Source of the DNA: Anaerolineales bacterium
GTDB taxonomy: Bacteria > Chloroflexota > Anaerolineae > Anaerolineales > Anaerolineaceae
Reading direction: 5' to 3'
NCBI GenBank assembly: GCA_020060485.1
Contig: JAGVAB010000002.1
Location: 1 to 44,186 of the forward strand
Length of the DNA: 44,186 nucleotides
Each line of letters begins with the position of its first letter. Within the stretch, counting starts at the first letter, position 1. The translations under genes and the position numbers were made by a program. Under the pieces are notes generated by a model. The model had not been told where the DNA came from. It made no database searches and worked only from the letters and a program-made list of their open reading frames with translations. Below, piece after piece: positions 14,655-22,128 of the stretch.

Positions 14655-15619
14655 GATCGCACCTCGCTGTAAGAATACATATCGGCAAACAAGTCTTCCG
14701 GTGCAGGTTCGGGACTGCTTTCAGCATACTCAATCGCCTCCAGCACCTCATCCATTGCCAATGTGTCCATTTCATTCAATTGCGCTTCGGTTGCCAGCTT
14801 TTTGGTCATCATGTGCTTGCGGGCAATTCCGATCGGGTCACTTTCCTGATACTGGTGGATCTCCTCCGAATCGCGGTACCGTTCCGGGTCGCCCATCGAG
14901 TGACCGCGAAAACGGTAGGTTTCGGCTTCCAGAAATTGCGGGCCGCTGCCCTCACGGATTTCTTTCAGCAAACGACTGGCAACATCGTGCATTTCAAACA
15001 GATCCATTCCATTGACTTGTTCCGTCTTGAGGTCATAACTGCAAGCCTTCTGGCGCATTTCTACTGCCGAAGCATTTTCGACAGCCGTGCCCATGCCGTA
15101 CTTGTTGTTCTCGACCACCCACAGCACGGGCAAATTCCACACCTTGGAGAGGTTCAAAGCCTCGTGAAAAAAGCCGATATTGGTTGAACCATCGCCAAAC
15201 ATGGCAATCGTCACACCGTCCGTCTTTTCATACTGGTCTGCCAGGGCCATGCCCACGGCAATGGGCAGATGCGCGCCGACGATGGCATGCCCACCCCAGA
15301 AATTCTTCTCCACATCGGCCATGTGCATCGAGCCTCCCTTGCCTTTGGAGATACCGGTAGCCTTGCCAAGTAGTTCTGCCATCACTTTTTTGGCAGGAAT
15401 GCCGGCATTGATCGCCACCCCATGATCGCGGTAAGCAGTGATGATCCTGTCCTGCGGTTTTCTGGCCGAAATCAAGCCCGTGCTGACAGCCTCCTGCCCA
15501 ATGTACAGGTGCAGAAAACCGCCAATCTTGCCTTCCTGGTATAGAATGGCGGCTTTTTCTTCCAGAATGCGGATCGTCACCATCTGGCGGTAAAGATCCA
15601 AACCCTGTTTCTTATCCAT
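14651..15619 (-). CDS. pdhA: E1 alpha subunit of a pyruvate dehydrogenase-type complex
   Basis: 322 residues. The thiamine-diphosphate motif runs from GDG (142-144) to NN (171-172). The C-terminal YRFRGHSMGDPERYR loop is the usual E1alpha phosphorylation-loop region. ATG at 15619 is chosen because AAAGGAG sits 7 nt before it; an open frame extends 11 codons further upstream without a good site. It is the first gene of the E1alpha-E1beta-E2 operon. The E3 dihydrolipoamide dehydrogenase is not in the window and must be encoded elsewhere. Closely related acetoin dehydrogenase E1 is the main alternative. Confidence 0.93.
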   Translation of the reverse strand: MDKKQGLDLYRQMVTIRILEEKAAILYQEGKIGGFLHLYIGQEAVSTGLISARKPQDRIITAYRDHGVAINAGIPAKKVMAELLGKATGISKGKGGSMHMADVEKNFWGGHAIVGAHLPIAVGMALADQYEKTDGVTIAMFGDGSTNIGFFHEALNLSKVWNLPVLWVVENNKYGMGTAVENASAVEMRQKACSYDLKTEQVNGMDLFEMHDVASRLLKEIREGSGPQFLEAETYRFRGHSMGDPERYRDSEEIHQYQESDPIGIARKHMMTKKLATEAQLNEMDTLAMDEVLEAIEYAESSPEPAPEDLFADMYSYSEVRS

Positions 15620-15643
15620 ATTCCAACTCCTTTCACTCACAAC

Positions 15644-15663
15644 AGCGAACAAGATAATTCGCT
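15644..15663. promoter_or_regulatory. AGCGAA-N8-TTCGCT inverted repeat in the E1alpha leader
   Basis: A 6-bp inverted repeat lies just downstream of the predicted transcription start (near 15667) and upstream of the ribosome-binding site. Its position would suit a repressor operator. It is short enough to be chance. Confidence 0.35.
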
Positions 15664-15673
15664 CACTAATAGT

Positions 15674-15679
15674 ATTATA
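15674..15679 (-). promoter_or_regulatory. Promoter -10 of the E1-E2 operon
   Basis: A consensus TATAAT on the minus strand (15679-15674) lies in a very AT-rich stretch (about 15664-15725), with a weak TTAGTC 17 bp upstream. The leader would be about 48 nt. In the remaining gap, 15736-15850, I see nothing recognisable. Confidence 0.55.
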
Positions 15680-15850
15680 GCGATTATTGTATATTAGACT
15701 AATTATATCTTAATATTCTTATATAAAGCAGGGAAAAAGGAAAATTCCAACAGATATTTAACAATTCATGCCAGGCTGATGCTGGAATGCCATTGGGCAA
15801 ATCGGAAAAACACAGCTTGATCCCTTTGCTTTCCATGCATGCAGCCCGTT

Positions 15851-15886
15851 AAACAACCAAGGCTGTCCAAAAATTGGACAGCCTTG
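15851..15886 (-). terminator. Rho-independent terminator of ppdK
   Basis: Perfect 13-bp stem (15886-15874 with 15870-15858) with a 3-nt loop, followed on the minus strand by GTTGTTT. It lies 24 nt after the ppdK stop codon and separates ppdK from the E1-E2 operon. Confidence 0.85.
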
Positions 15887-15909
15887 AAGATCAAACAGTT
15901 ACGTAAAAA

Positions 15910-18657
15910 CTACTTGCCGAAATGCTTCAGCGCCGCATGGGCAGCCGCCAAGCGGGCCACCGGCACACGGAACGGAGAACAGCTCACGTAGTTGTTGCCA
16001 ACCCGGTGGCAGAAATCAATAGAGGACGGGTCGCCGCCATGTTCACCGCAGATACCAACCTCAAGATCGGGGCGGGTCTTGCGGCCATCTTTGACAGCCA
16101 TGTCCATCAAACGGCCTACACCAAACTGATCCAGCGACTGGAAGGGATTCTCCGGCAAAATGCCATCTTCCACGTACTGCGCCAGGAAGGCTCGCTCGGC
16201 GTCATCCCGGCTGTAGCCATAGGTCATTTGGGTCAAGTCATTGGTGCCAAAGGAGAAGAACTCGGCTTCTTCGGCGATTTCATCGGCGGTCAAAGCCGCA
16301 CGCGGGATCTCGATCATGGTGCCGAACTTGTAAGAGAAGTTTACGCCCTTTTCCTGCATAACCTGCTGGGCAATTTCTTCCAAACGCGGCTGAATGTGCT
16401 TCAATTCATTCACATGGCCGGTCAACGGGATCATCACTTCAGGCTTGACAACCTTGCCCTGCTTGGTGATATTGGCGGCAGCTTCGAAGATGGCACGCAC
16501 CTGCATTTCCACGATCTGGGGCATGACAATGCTCAAACGGATACCACGCAAGCCCATCATCGGGTTGGATTCGTGGTGCGAGCGAATGGCGGCCAACAGC
16601 GCTTCCTTCTCGGCCAGGCCTTCGTTGACACCCTTTACCCGCATGGTGATCACTTCTTCAAGCAGCTCTTCTTCGTCGGGCAGGAACTCATGCAGCGGCG
16701 GGTCAACCAGGCGGATGATAACCGGGAAGCCGTCCATGGCGCCAAAGATGTCTTCAAAGTCAGCGCGCTGGAAGGGCAGCAAAAGGTCCAGTTGAGCAGT
16801 ACGTTCTGCAATAGTCTTGGCCATGATCATCTTCTGCATGATCGGCAGCCGCTCTTCTTCAAAGAACATGTGCTCGGTACGGCAAAGGCCAATACCCTTG
16901 GCGCCATAGGCGCGGGCGCGGGTGGCATCGCTGCCGCGGTCGCCGTTTGCCCAAACCTGCAAACCGGTGGTCGGCCAGCCTTCGGGGAATTTGCGCGTGC
17001 CGGGGCGGGCGCAAATCTCATCTGCCCAGGTGAGCAGGGTCATTAATTCCACCTGCTCTTCAAGAGCCGGGGCTTTGACATCCAACTGTCCCTGGAAAGC
17101 TTCGCCGGTCGTACCGTCGAGTGAGATCCATTCGCCTTCCTTGATCACCAGATCACCAATGGCCATCTGGCGTTTGTTCAGATCAATGCGTACCATCGAA
17201 GCCCCAACGATGCAGGGCACACCAAACTGGCGGGCCACAACTGCTGCGTGGCTGGTCGCGCCGCCTTCGCTGGTCAGGATGCCATTAGCCGCCAGCATGC
17301 CATGCACATCGTCCGGCTTGGTGAACGGGCGCACCATGATCACGTCCTGCTTCTCTTCCTTGTGCATGCGTTCGGCGGTGTCAGCATCGAAATACACCCG
17401 GCCAATGGCCGCGCCAGGAGAAGCGTTCACGCCAGTGGCAAACATGCGCCCCTCGGATCGGGCTTTCATCATCGCTTCCAGGTCAAATTGGGGATGCAGC
17501 AAAGCATCCACCTGATCAGGCTCCACGCGTTTTACCGCCTCGTCCTTGCTGATCATGCCTTCATTGACCATCTCAACTGCGATCTTGACTGCCGCAGCAG
17601 CGGTGCGCTTGCCATTGCGAGTTTGCAGCATCCACAAACGTCGATTCTCAATGGTGAACTCAACGTCCTGCATGTCTTTGTAATGCTTTTCAAGCTTGTC
17701 GGTAATGTCCATGAACTGGGCATAAGCTTCTGGCAGTTCATTCTTCATAAATTCGATCTTGCTGGTGTTGCGGATGCCGGCCACCACATCTTCGCCCTGG
17801 GCATTCAGCAGATAATCGCCGTACATCTTGTTCTCGCCGTTGGCTGGGTTGCGGGTGAAGGCCACGCCGGTACCGGAGGTGTCGCCCGTGTTACCAAAGA
17901 CCATGGTCTGAATGTTGACCGCTGTGCCCAGATCGTGAGCGATGTTGGCTGCATTACGGTAGTCAATGGCGCGCTTGCCATTCCAGGACTTGAACACAGC
18001 CTCGGTTGCCAGGCGCAATTGATCGATCGGGTTCTGGGGGAAGGGAAAGCCCTTGGCCTTCTGAACCACAGCCTTGAATTCCTCCGTCAATTTTTTCAGG
18101 TCATCGGCGGTCAGGTCTGTGTCAACCTTGGCGCCCCGAGCTACTTTCATCGCATCCAGCTTCTCTTCAAACATCTCGTCCGGGATGTCCAGAACGACTG
18201 CACCAAACATTGAGACCAGGCGGCGGTAAGAGTCATAAACAAAGCGTTCGTTCTCAGTCAAAGCCACCATGCTCTTGGCGGTTTCATCATTCAAACCAAT
18301 GTTCAACACCGTATCCATCATGCCTGGCATGGACATCTTGGCGCCAGAACGGCAGGAAACCAGCAAGGGTGACTCAATGTCGCCAAATTTCTTGCCAGTC
18401 TGCTTTTCAACTGCCTTTAATGCTTCCAGTTCCTGGTCCCACATACCTTCAGGAAATTTTTCGCCGGCAGCCAGGTAGGCATTGCATGCTTCTGTGGTCA
18501 CAGTGAAACCGGGAGGAACGGGGACGCCAATGCGAGTCATCTCCGCAAGGTTGGCACCTTTGCCGCCCAACAGACCTCGCACGCCTTCCCAATCACCGGC
18601 ATACTTCTCGGCCTGGTCAACTTCATGGAATAAGTAAACCCATTTCTTTTCAGACAT
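15910..18657 (-). CDS. ppdK: Pyruvate, phosphate dikinase
   Basis: 915 residues, full length for the family. It interconverts PEP + AMP + PPi and pyruvate + ATP + Pi in the cytosol. In order: an N-terminal ATP-grasp domain (GGKGANLAEMTRIGVPVPPGF near 31-51), the phosphohistidine domain with GGATSHAAVVARQFGVPC (catalytic His470), and the C-terminal PEP/pyruvate TIM barrel with FGTNDLTQMTYGYSRDD and GICGEHGGDP (catalytic Cys870). AGGAG lies 7 nt before the ATG. It is monocistronic with its own terminator. It lies upstream of the E1-E2 operon in the same orientation, so PEP to pyruvate to acetyl-CoA is encoded side by side. This suits glycolysis that uses PPi, or reversible glycolysis. Confidence 0.97.
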   Translation of the reverse strand: MSEKKWVYLFHEVDQAEKYAGDWEGVRGLLGGKGANLAEMTRIGVPVPPGFTVTTEACNAYLAAGEKFPEGMWDQELEALKAVEKQTGKKFGDIESPLLVSCRSGAKMSMPGMMDTVLNIGLNDETAKSMVALTENERFVYDSYRRLVSMFGAVVLDIPDEMFEEKLDAMKVARGAKVDTDLTADDLKKLTEEFKAVVQKAKGFPFPQNPIDQLRLATEAVFKSWNGKRAIDYRNAANIAHDLGTAVNIQTMVFGNTGDTSGTGVAFTRNPANGENKMYGDYLLNAQGEDVVAGIRNTSKIEFMKNELPEAYAQFMDITDKLEKHYKDMQDVEFTIENRRLWMLQTRNGKRTAAAAVKIAVEMVNEGMISKDEAVKRVEPDQVDALLHPQFDLEAMMKARSEGRMFATGVNASPGAAIGRVYFDADTAERMHKEEKQDVIMVRPFTKPDDVHGMLAANGILTSEGGATSHAAVVARQFGVPCIVGASMVRIDLNKRQMAIGDLVIKEGEWISLDGTTGEAFQGQLDVKAPALEEQVELMTLLTWADEICARPGTRKFPEGWPTTGLQVWANGDRGSDATRARAYGAKGIGLCRTEHMFFEEERLPIMQKMIMAKTIAERTAQLDLLLPFQRADFEDIFGAMDGFPVIIRLVDPPLHEFLPDEEELLEEVITMRVKGVNEGLAEKEALLAAIRSHHESNPMMGLRGIRLSIVMPQIVEMQVRAIFEAAANITKQGKVVKPEVMIPLTGHVNELKHIQPRLEEIAQQVMQEKGVNFSYKFGTMIEIPRAALTADEIAEEAEFFSFGTNDLTQMTYGYSRDDAERAFLAQYVEDGILPENPFQSLDQFGVGRLMDMAVKDGRKTRPDLEVGICGEHGGDPSSIDFCHRVGNNYVSCSPFRVPVARLAAAHAALKHFGK

Positions 18658-18987
18658 ATCTACACTCCTGAGTAAAATATAACGTTCTTAAGCCCGCCTA
18701 GGACGAACTTTTGCACAAAAAATACCAATTTTCAATTTTATCATACACCTTGATTTTTGGGCAGAATTTTTGCGAAAATTTGTTTATACAAGCATGTTAA
18801 CAAAACCAGCCAAATTGTGCATCTGGAGAATTTGTCGCGGAAAAGGAGTTTGGTCATCCTGCTTCGCATCACGCTACTTCCCAATGAACCCAAGTTGTTA
18901 ATCAGATGCAAGGTAAATTTTGCGTAAAACAAGGGATAATTGCCCTATAGAAATTATCCCTTGTTTCCTTCAAGGACACCATAGACT
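18658..18987. promoter_or_regulatory. Divergent intergenic region between ppdK and the receiver gene
   Basis: 330 bp without a supported gene. For ppdK, TGATAAAAT on the minus strand (18743-18735) is an extended -10 candidate giving a leader of about 70 nt; TATATT at 18681-18676 is a second weak candidate. TGCATCTG near 18818 and CAGATGCA at 18903-18910 form a widely spaced 8-bp inverted repeat. The receiver-gene side holds the 15-bp inverted repeat listed separately. I could not define a convincing -35/-10 pair for the receiver gene. Confidence 0.4.
18927..18966 (+). promoter_or_regulatory. 15-bp perfect inverted repeat in front of the receiver gene
   Basis: AAACAAGGGATAATT (18927-18941), 10 nt, then its complement (18952-18966), 21 nt before the ATG at 18988. 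In RNA it forms a stable hairpin with A-rich and U-rich flanks, like a bidirectional terminator or attenuator. In DNA it could be a dimeric operator. It is too close to the start codon to be an ordinary upstream terminator if the promoter lies before it. Confidence 0.65.
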
Positions 18988-19401
18988 ATGCGAATTTTGA
19001 TCATTGACGACGACCCCTCCTCAACCGACCTGTTGAAGCTCATGCTTCAATCCATAACCCCCGAGATCATCGCCAGCAATTCCAGTTCAGAAGGAATTGC
19101 CCTGGCCAGGAAATACGCGCCCGAGATTACGATCGTCAATCTGATGATGCCCGTCATCGATGGCATTGAAGTATGCCGCGAGATCAGGAAATTCAGCCTC
19201 AAACCGATCCTGGCTTTGTCGGCCATCAACCAACCCGAATTGGTGGCCAGTGCCCTGGATGCGGGAGCAGATGATTTCCTCTCCAAACCTGTTGGCCGCA
19301 GCATGTTGACCACCCGCGTTCTGGGTTTGATGCGCCGTTCTCCGGAAAGGGAAATGCGCGATCTTATTCCCAGCCCTTCTTTCACCGCAAGCAATTTGTA
19401 G
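18988..19401 (+). CDS. Stand-alone receiver-domain protein lacking the phosphoacceptor aspartate
   Basis: 137 residues, essentially one CheY-like receiver domain (about 1-118) with a short tail and no output domain. The acidic pocket (D7, D8, D9), the switch residue S78 in ILALSAIN and the conserved K100 in DDFLSKPV are present. The residue at the phosphorylation position is Asn51 (TIVNLMMP) instead of Asp; the codon is AAT. It is therefore probably a pseudo-receiver that cannot be phosphorylated normally and works as a binding or scaffold protein. A one-base change from a GAT codon would explain it, so a sequencing error is possible. No kinase lies nearby. A long inverted repeat precedes it and two hairpins follow. 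Confidence 0.9.
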   Translation: MRILIIDDDPSSTDLLKLMLQSITPEIIASNSSSEGIALARKYAPEITIVNLMMPVIDGIEVCREIRKFSLKPILALSAINQPELVASALDAGADDFLSKPVGRSMLTTRVLGLMRRSPEREMRDLIPSPSFTASNL

Positions 19402-19428
19402 TAGAATTCAATCAGACTCCGATTTCTG

Positions 19429-19466
19429 ATATCCGGCAAGGTTGCGAATGCAGCTTTTCCGGATAT
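19429..19466 (+). other. Hairpin downstream of the receiver gene
   Basis: ATATCCGG (19429-19436) pairs with CCGGATAT (19459-19466). Inner AAG/CTT and TGC/GCA pairs make a stem with small internal loops. There is no T-run, so it is not a classical terminator. It stands between the stop codon and the true terminator and could stabilise the 3' end of the mRNA. Confidence 0.5.
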
Positions 19467-19483
19467 TGCAATTGGCATGACAA

Positions 19484-19514
19484 CCGGAGACTGGCCCAGT
19501 CTGCCGGGTTTTTT
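19484..19514 (+). terminator. Rho-independent terminator of the receiver gene
   Basis: CCGG (19484-19487) and GACTG pair with CAGTC and CCGG (19504-19507) with a small bulge, then GTTTTTT. It isolates the receiver gene from the protease gene downstream. Confidence 0.75.
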
Positions 19515-19535
19515 CCTCCCCTCCCCTGCAAGAAT

Positions 19536-19568
19536 CGTTTGCCAGTCTGTTAGATGCAAACGTACAAC
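19536..19568 (+). promoter_or_regulatory. Candidate promoter of the S49 protease gene with an overlapping inverted repeat
   Basis: TTGCCA (19539-19544), 18 bp, TACAAC (19563-19568). The inverted repeat CGTTTGC/GCAAACG (19536-19542, 19556-19562) covers the -35 box and spacer, a typical operator position. The -10 box is imperfect. Confidence 0.4.
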
Positions 19569-19618
19569 AACTGTCACCTCTTCTTGTTTCACCAGTCATC
19601 TACTCCAGGAGGCAATCC

Positions 19619-20461
19619 ATGCATGAATTCTTTCATCGAAATCCATGGCTGAAAGTGCTGCTGATTGTCATCATCCCCTTGCTGCTGGGTATTGGTGTGT
19701 CCTTTTTCATCCCGCAACCGGTGGTGGGGGTTATCACCCTCAATGATGCCATCTACAATTACAGCGCACAGTACACCATGGATCAGATCAATTTTGCCGC
19801 ACAAACACCGCGTGTCAAGGCGGTGGTGCTGGTCGTCAATAGTCCAGGCGGCACAGTGGTTGACACCGAAGCCATCTATCTTGAACTGGCTCGGCTGCGC
19901 CAGACCAAACCTGTGGTCACTGTGATTGAAGGCATGGCCGCCAGCGGCGGCTATTATCTTTCTTCCGGAACGGATTATGTTTTCGCCAAACCCAGTTCCG
20001 AGGTGGGCAATATTGGCGTGATTGGCTATCTGCCGGCTGCGCCTGAGGTTTACGAAGAAGTGTATTCCACCGGTCCCTACAAACTTTGGGGCAGCCCGCG
20101 TGACACCTTCATCCGCGAACTGGAGATGCTCAAGCAGGGCTTCCTCGCCGCCGTCAAACTGGGGCGCGGGGAAACGCTTAAGATGACCGATTCCGAGGTC
20201 CTGCGCGGCCAGATCTATTTGGGCAGCGAAGCCTTGCGTAAAGGCTTGATCGATGAACTTGGCGGGAAAACAGATGCCTATACGAAGGCCGCCAGTATGG
20301 CCCGCATTGCGCATTACAAGGTTGAAGATTTGAGTGAAATGGCCGGGTTGCCAGAATATAACCCCTATTTTTTCTTCTCTCAATCGGCAGACGGCAAAAA
20401 AACAGCCTTTCCCCAAGAGGCCGGCATCTATCTCCTCTATATTCCCAACATGGAGCACTGA
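19619..20461 (+). CDS. S49-family membrane serine protease (SppA-like)
   Basis: 280 residues. One N-terminal membrane anchor (about 11-31, WLKVLLIVIIPLLLGIGVSF) is followed by a ClpP/crotonase-fold protease domain outside the membrane. NSPGG (74-78) is the oxyanion-loop motif, GMAASGGYY carries the probable nucleophile Ser109, and GPYKLWGSP holds a candidate general base, Lys155. The family cleaves leftover signal peptides or other membrane peptides with a Ser-Lys dyad. The length fits the short SppA form. AGGAGG lies 6 nt before the ATG. The next gene starts 1 nt after its stop, so the two are co-translated. Confidence 0.88.
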   Translation: MHEFFHRNPWLKVLLIVIIPLLLGIGVSFFIPQPVVGVITLNDAIYNYSAQYTMDQINFAAQTPRVKAVVLVVNSPGGTVVDTEAIYLELARLRQTKPVVTVIEGMAASGGYYLSSGTDYVFAKPSSEVGNIGVIGYLPAAPEVYEEVYSTGPYKLWGSPRDTFIRELEMLKQGFLAAVKLGRGETLKMTDSEVLRGQIYLGSEALRKGLIDELGGKTDAYTKAASMARIAHYKVEDLSEMAGLPEYNPYFFFSQSADGKKTAFPQEAGIYLLYIPNMEH

Positions 20462-20462
20462 T

Positions 20463-22058
20463 ATGAATACCTCTGTCTCCTCCCGCAACAAGATGCTGTT
20501 GGCCACGTTCGCTGTGCTGTTGTTCATCCTGCCTGTTGCAGCCCGCTGGTTCTGGTTCTATCGCGGCAGCTACCGGCCATCTTCTGAGATCAGCATTCCC
20601 CCTTACGGCGAACTTGAATTACCTCAACCGGAACTCACTCAATCCAAAAAAAGCATCAGCACAGTCAACAATGGCAGCACACAGATTTTGTTCGACATCT
20701 CACATGGCAACCAGTTCCAAATCTCCGAGCTGGATAATCTGACCAACCTGGTCACATTGAAAGAGGGCCATCTGAACGTAACAAACCTGTATGGTGATCT
20801 GCAAGCCGAGTTGAAGAAAGCCGATGCTTTTGTCGTCATTGCCCCCAGCATACCCTTTTCCAATGATGAACTGCTTGCCGTGAAACGCTTTGTGGAACGC
20901 GGCGGCCGCTTGCTGGTAATCTCCGACCCGACCCGCACAACTTCCGGCTCCTATTCTTATCTGGAATATTCCTCAAGCAGTTTAAGCGACATTGAAATCA
21001 CCAACCTCTTGCTGGAACCTTTTGCCATCTCCTTCTCCAAAGATTACGTCTACAACATGGCCAGCAATGAAGGGAACTTCCGCAATGTTTTCTTTTCAAA
21101 AATCTCCCGACACGATGTGACCAAAGATCTAAAACAGGTCGTTTTCTATGGCAGTCATTCGATCATGGCGGCTCCCACTCCCTTGATCAGCGGAGACGCA
21201 GACACCTTTTCCTCCTTGACGGATCAGGCTGGCTCATTGGCAGTGGCAGCCAGTGCCGTTGAAGGCCGCGTGCTGGCTTTTGGCGATCTGAATTTCATGA
21301 CACCCCCCTATCACCAGGTGGCGGACAACGCCATTCTCATCGAAAACATCGCCAATTTTCTGACAATTTCCCCGCGCCAACGTACACTGGCTGATTTTCC
21401 CCACCTGTTCACCCGTCCGGTGACCATCCTCGTAGATCCTGAAAAACCCATCGGCAAAGAGATGTTGACCACCATCACCGGCGCCCAGCAAAGCCTGGAT
21501 CGTCTGGGGCTGCACCTGAGCATCGCCGGCCAGACCGAACCAGGCCGCGACCTGATCGCTTTCGGTGTGTTTCCGCCTCCCAAAGTGTTGCAGCCTTTTC
21601 TTAAACCTTTTGGGCTGGTCTTTTCTGAAACCGAGGCGGAAGAAGAACTGGAAGCCTCGCCCGAAACAGAACCGGAAGAAATCCCCGCCGATGAAGAATT
21701 GGACATGGATGCTCTGCTGACTGAACTCTATGCCGCTGCTTCCGAAGATACCGGCCCAACCGTTACTGTGCCCGGCTTTGGTAAGCTGCGCACCAGCGGC
21801 ATCGGTCTGATCCTGTATGAGAACAGTGGCGCACGCAATTCCATCATCCTTCTGGCTGACACCCCGGAGAATCTCAAAGCTCTCTCCAGCGCGTTCTACA
21901 ACGGCAGTCTGGAAAGCTGCACCATCCAGGGCAAGATCGCGGTTTGCCTGTTGAATGACGAGGAAGATGACTTTTACTGGGAATATCCATTCGATGATTA
22001 CGGCAATGATCCTTACTCCCCGGAAGAATTGCTCGACGAATTGGGCGCGGCCGGGTAG
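20463..22058 (+). CDS. Membrane-anchored GldG/DUF4350-like protein of unknown function
   Basis: 531 residues from ATG at 20463 (GGAG 7 nt before). A single N-terminal membrane segment (about 11-28) and a Pro-rich stretch are followed by a large extracytoplasmic domain. It has the pattern of GATase1-like/GldG-type proteins: TQILFDISHGNQF, a KKADAFVVIAP strand, then GGRLLVISDPTRTT and GRVLAFGDLNFM. A highly acidic segment (about residues 385-412, many Glu) separates it from a C-terminal part rich in Asp and Glu. No catalytic motif is evident. Related proteins often go with ABC transporters; here the partner is the S49 protease. Its stop codon is 35 nt from the symmetry axis, so downstream genes are lost. 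Confidence 0.75.
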   Translation: MNTSVSSRNKMLLATFAVLLFILPVAARWFWFYRGSYRPSSEISIPPYGELELPQPELTQSKKSISTVNNGSTQILFDISHGNQFQISELDNLTNLVTLKEGHLNVTNLYGDLQAELKKADAFVVIAPSIPFSNDELLAVKRFVERGGRLLVISDPTRTTSGSYSYLEYSSSSLSDIEITNLLLEPFAISFSKDYVYNMASNEGNFRNVFFSKISRHDVTKDLKQVVFYGSHSIMAAPTPLISGDADTFSSLTDQAGSLAVAASAVEGRVLAFGDLNFMTPPYHQVADNAILIENIANFLTISPRQRTLADFPHLFTRPVTILVDPEKPIGKEMLTTITGAQQSLDRLGLHLSIAGQTEPGRDLIAFGVFPPPKVLQPFLKPFGLVFSETEAEEELEASPETEPEEIPADEELDMDALLTELYAAASEDTGPTVTVPGFGKLRTSGIGLILYENSGARNSIILLADTPENLKALSSAFYNGSLESCTIQGKIAVCLLNDEEDDFYWEYPFDDYGNDPYSPEELLDELGAAG

Positions 22059-22070
22059 TATCCTGTCCAC

Positions 22071-22116
22071 AAAGGCAGCGCTGCGGGCAGATATATCTGC
22101 CCGCAGCGCTGCCTTT
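22071..22116. terminator. Hairpin at the symmetry axis, probable intrinsic terminator of the gene ending at 22058
   Basis: A 20-bp GC-rich arm (22074-22093, beginning GGCAGCGCTGCGGG) is followed at once by its complement (22094-22113), flanked by AAA on the left and TTT on the right. It lies 13 nt after the stop codon at 22056-22058, where a terminator is expected. It resembles the hairpin after glnA (1908-1935): both have a G-rich to C-rich stem and a CAGAT word near the loop. How far the natural hairpin extends cannot be told, because everything beyond it is also palindromic. It is the obvious hinge for a fold-back. Confidence 0.7.
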
Positions 22117-22128
22117 GTGGACAGGATA

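Noticed and set aside
15922..18213. Long plus-strand frames opposite ppdK (up to 374 codons)
   Set aside because: They are antisense shadows of a highly conserved gene, His- and Gln-rich in a way typical of reverse-frame translation, with no ribosome-binding sites.
18741..18932. 63-codon minus-strand frame upstream of ppdK
   Set aside because: It overlaps the ppdK promoter region, has no ribosome-binding site, and its composition does not look coding.
22071..22116. Hairpin telomere or protelomerase site of a linear replicon
   Set aside because: A replicated hairpin telomere would also give a perfect palindrome, but the flanking genes are ordinary chromosomal ones, no protelomerase or replication gene is present, and the hairpin sits exactly where a terminator is expected.
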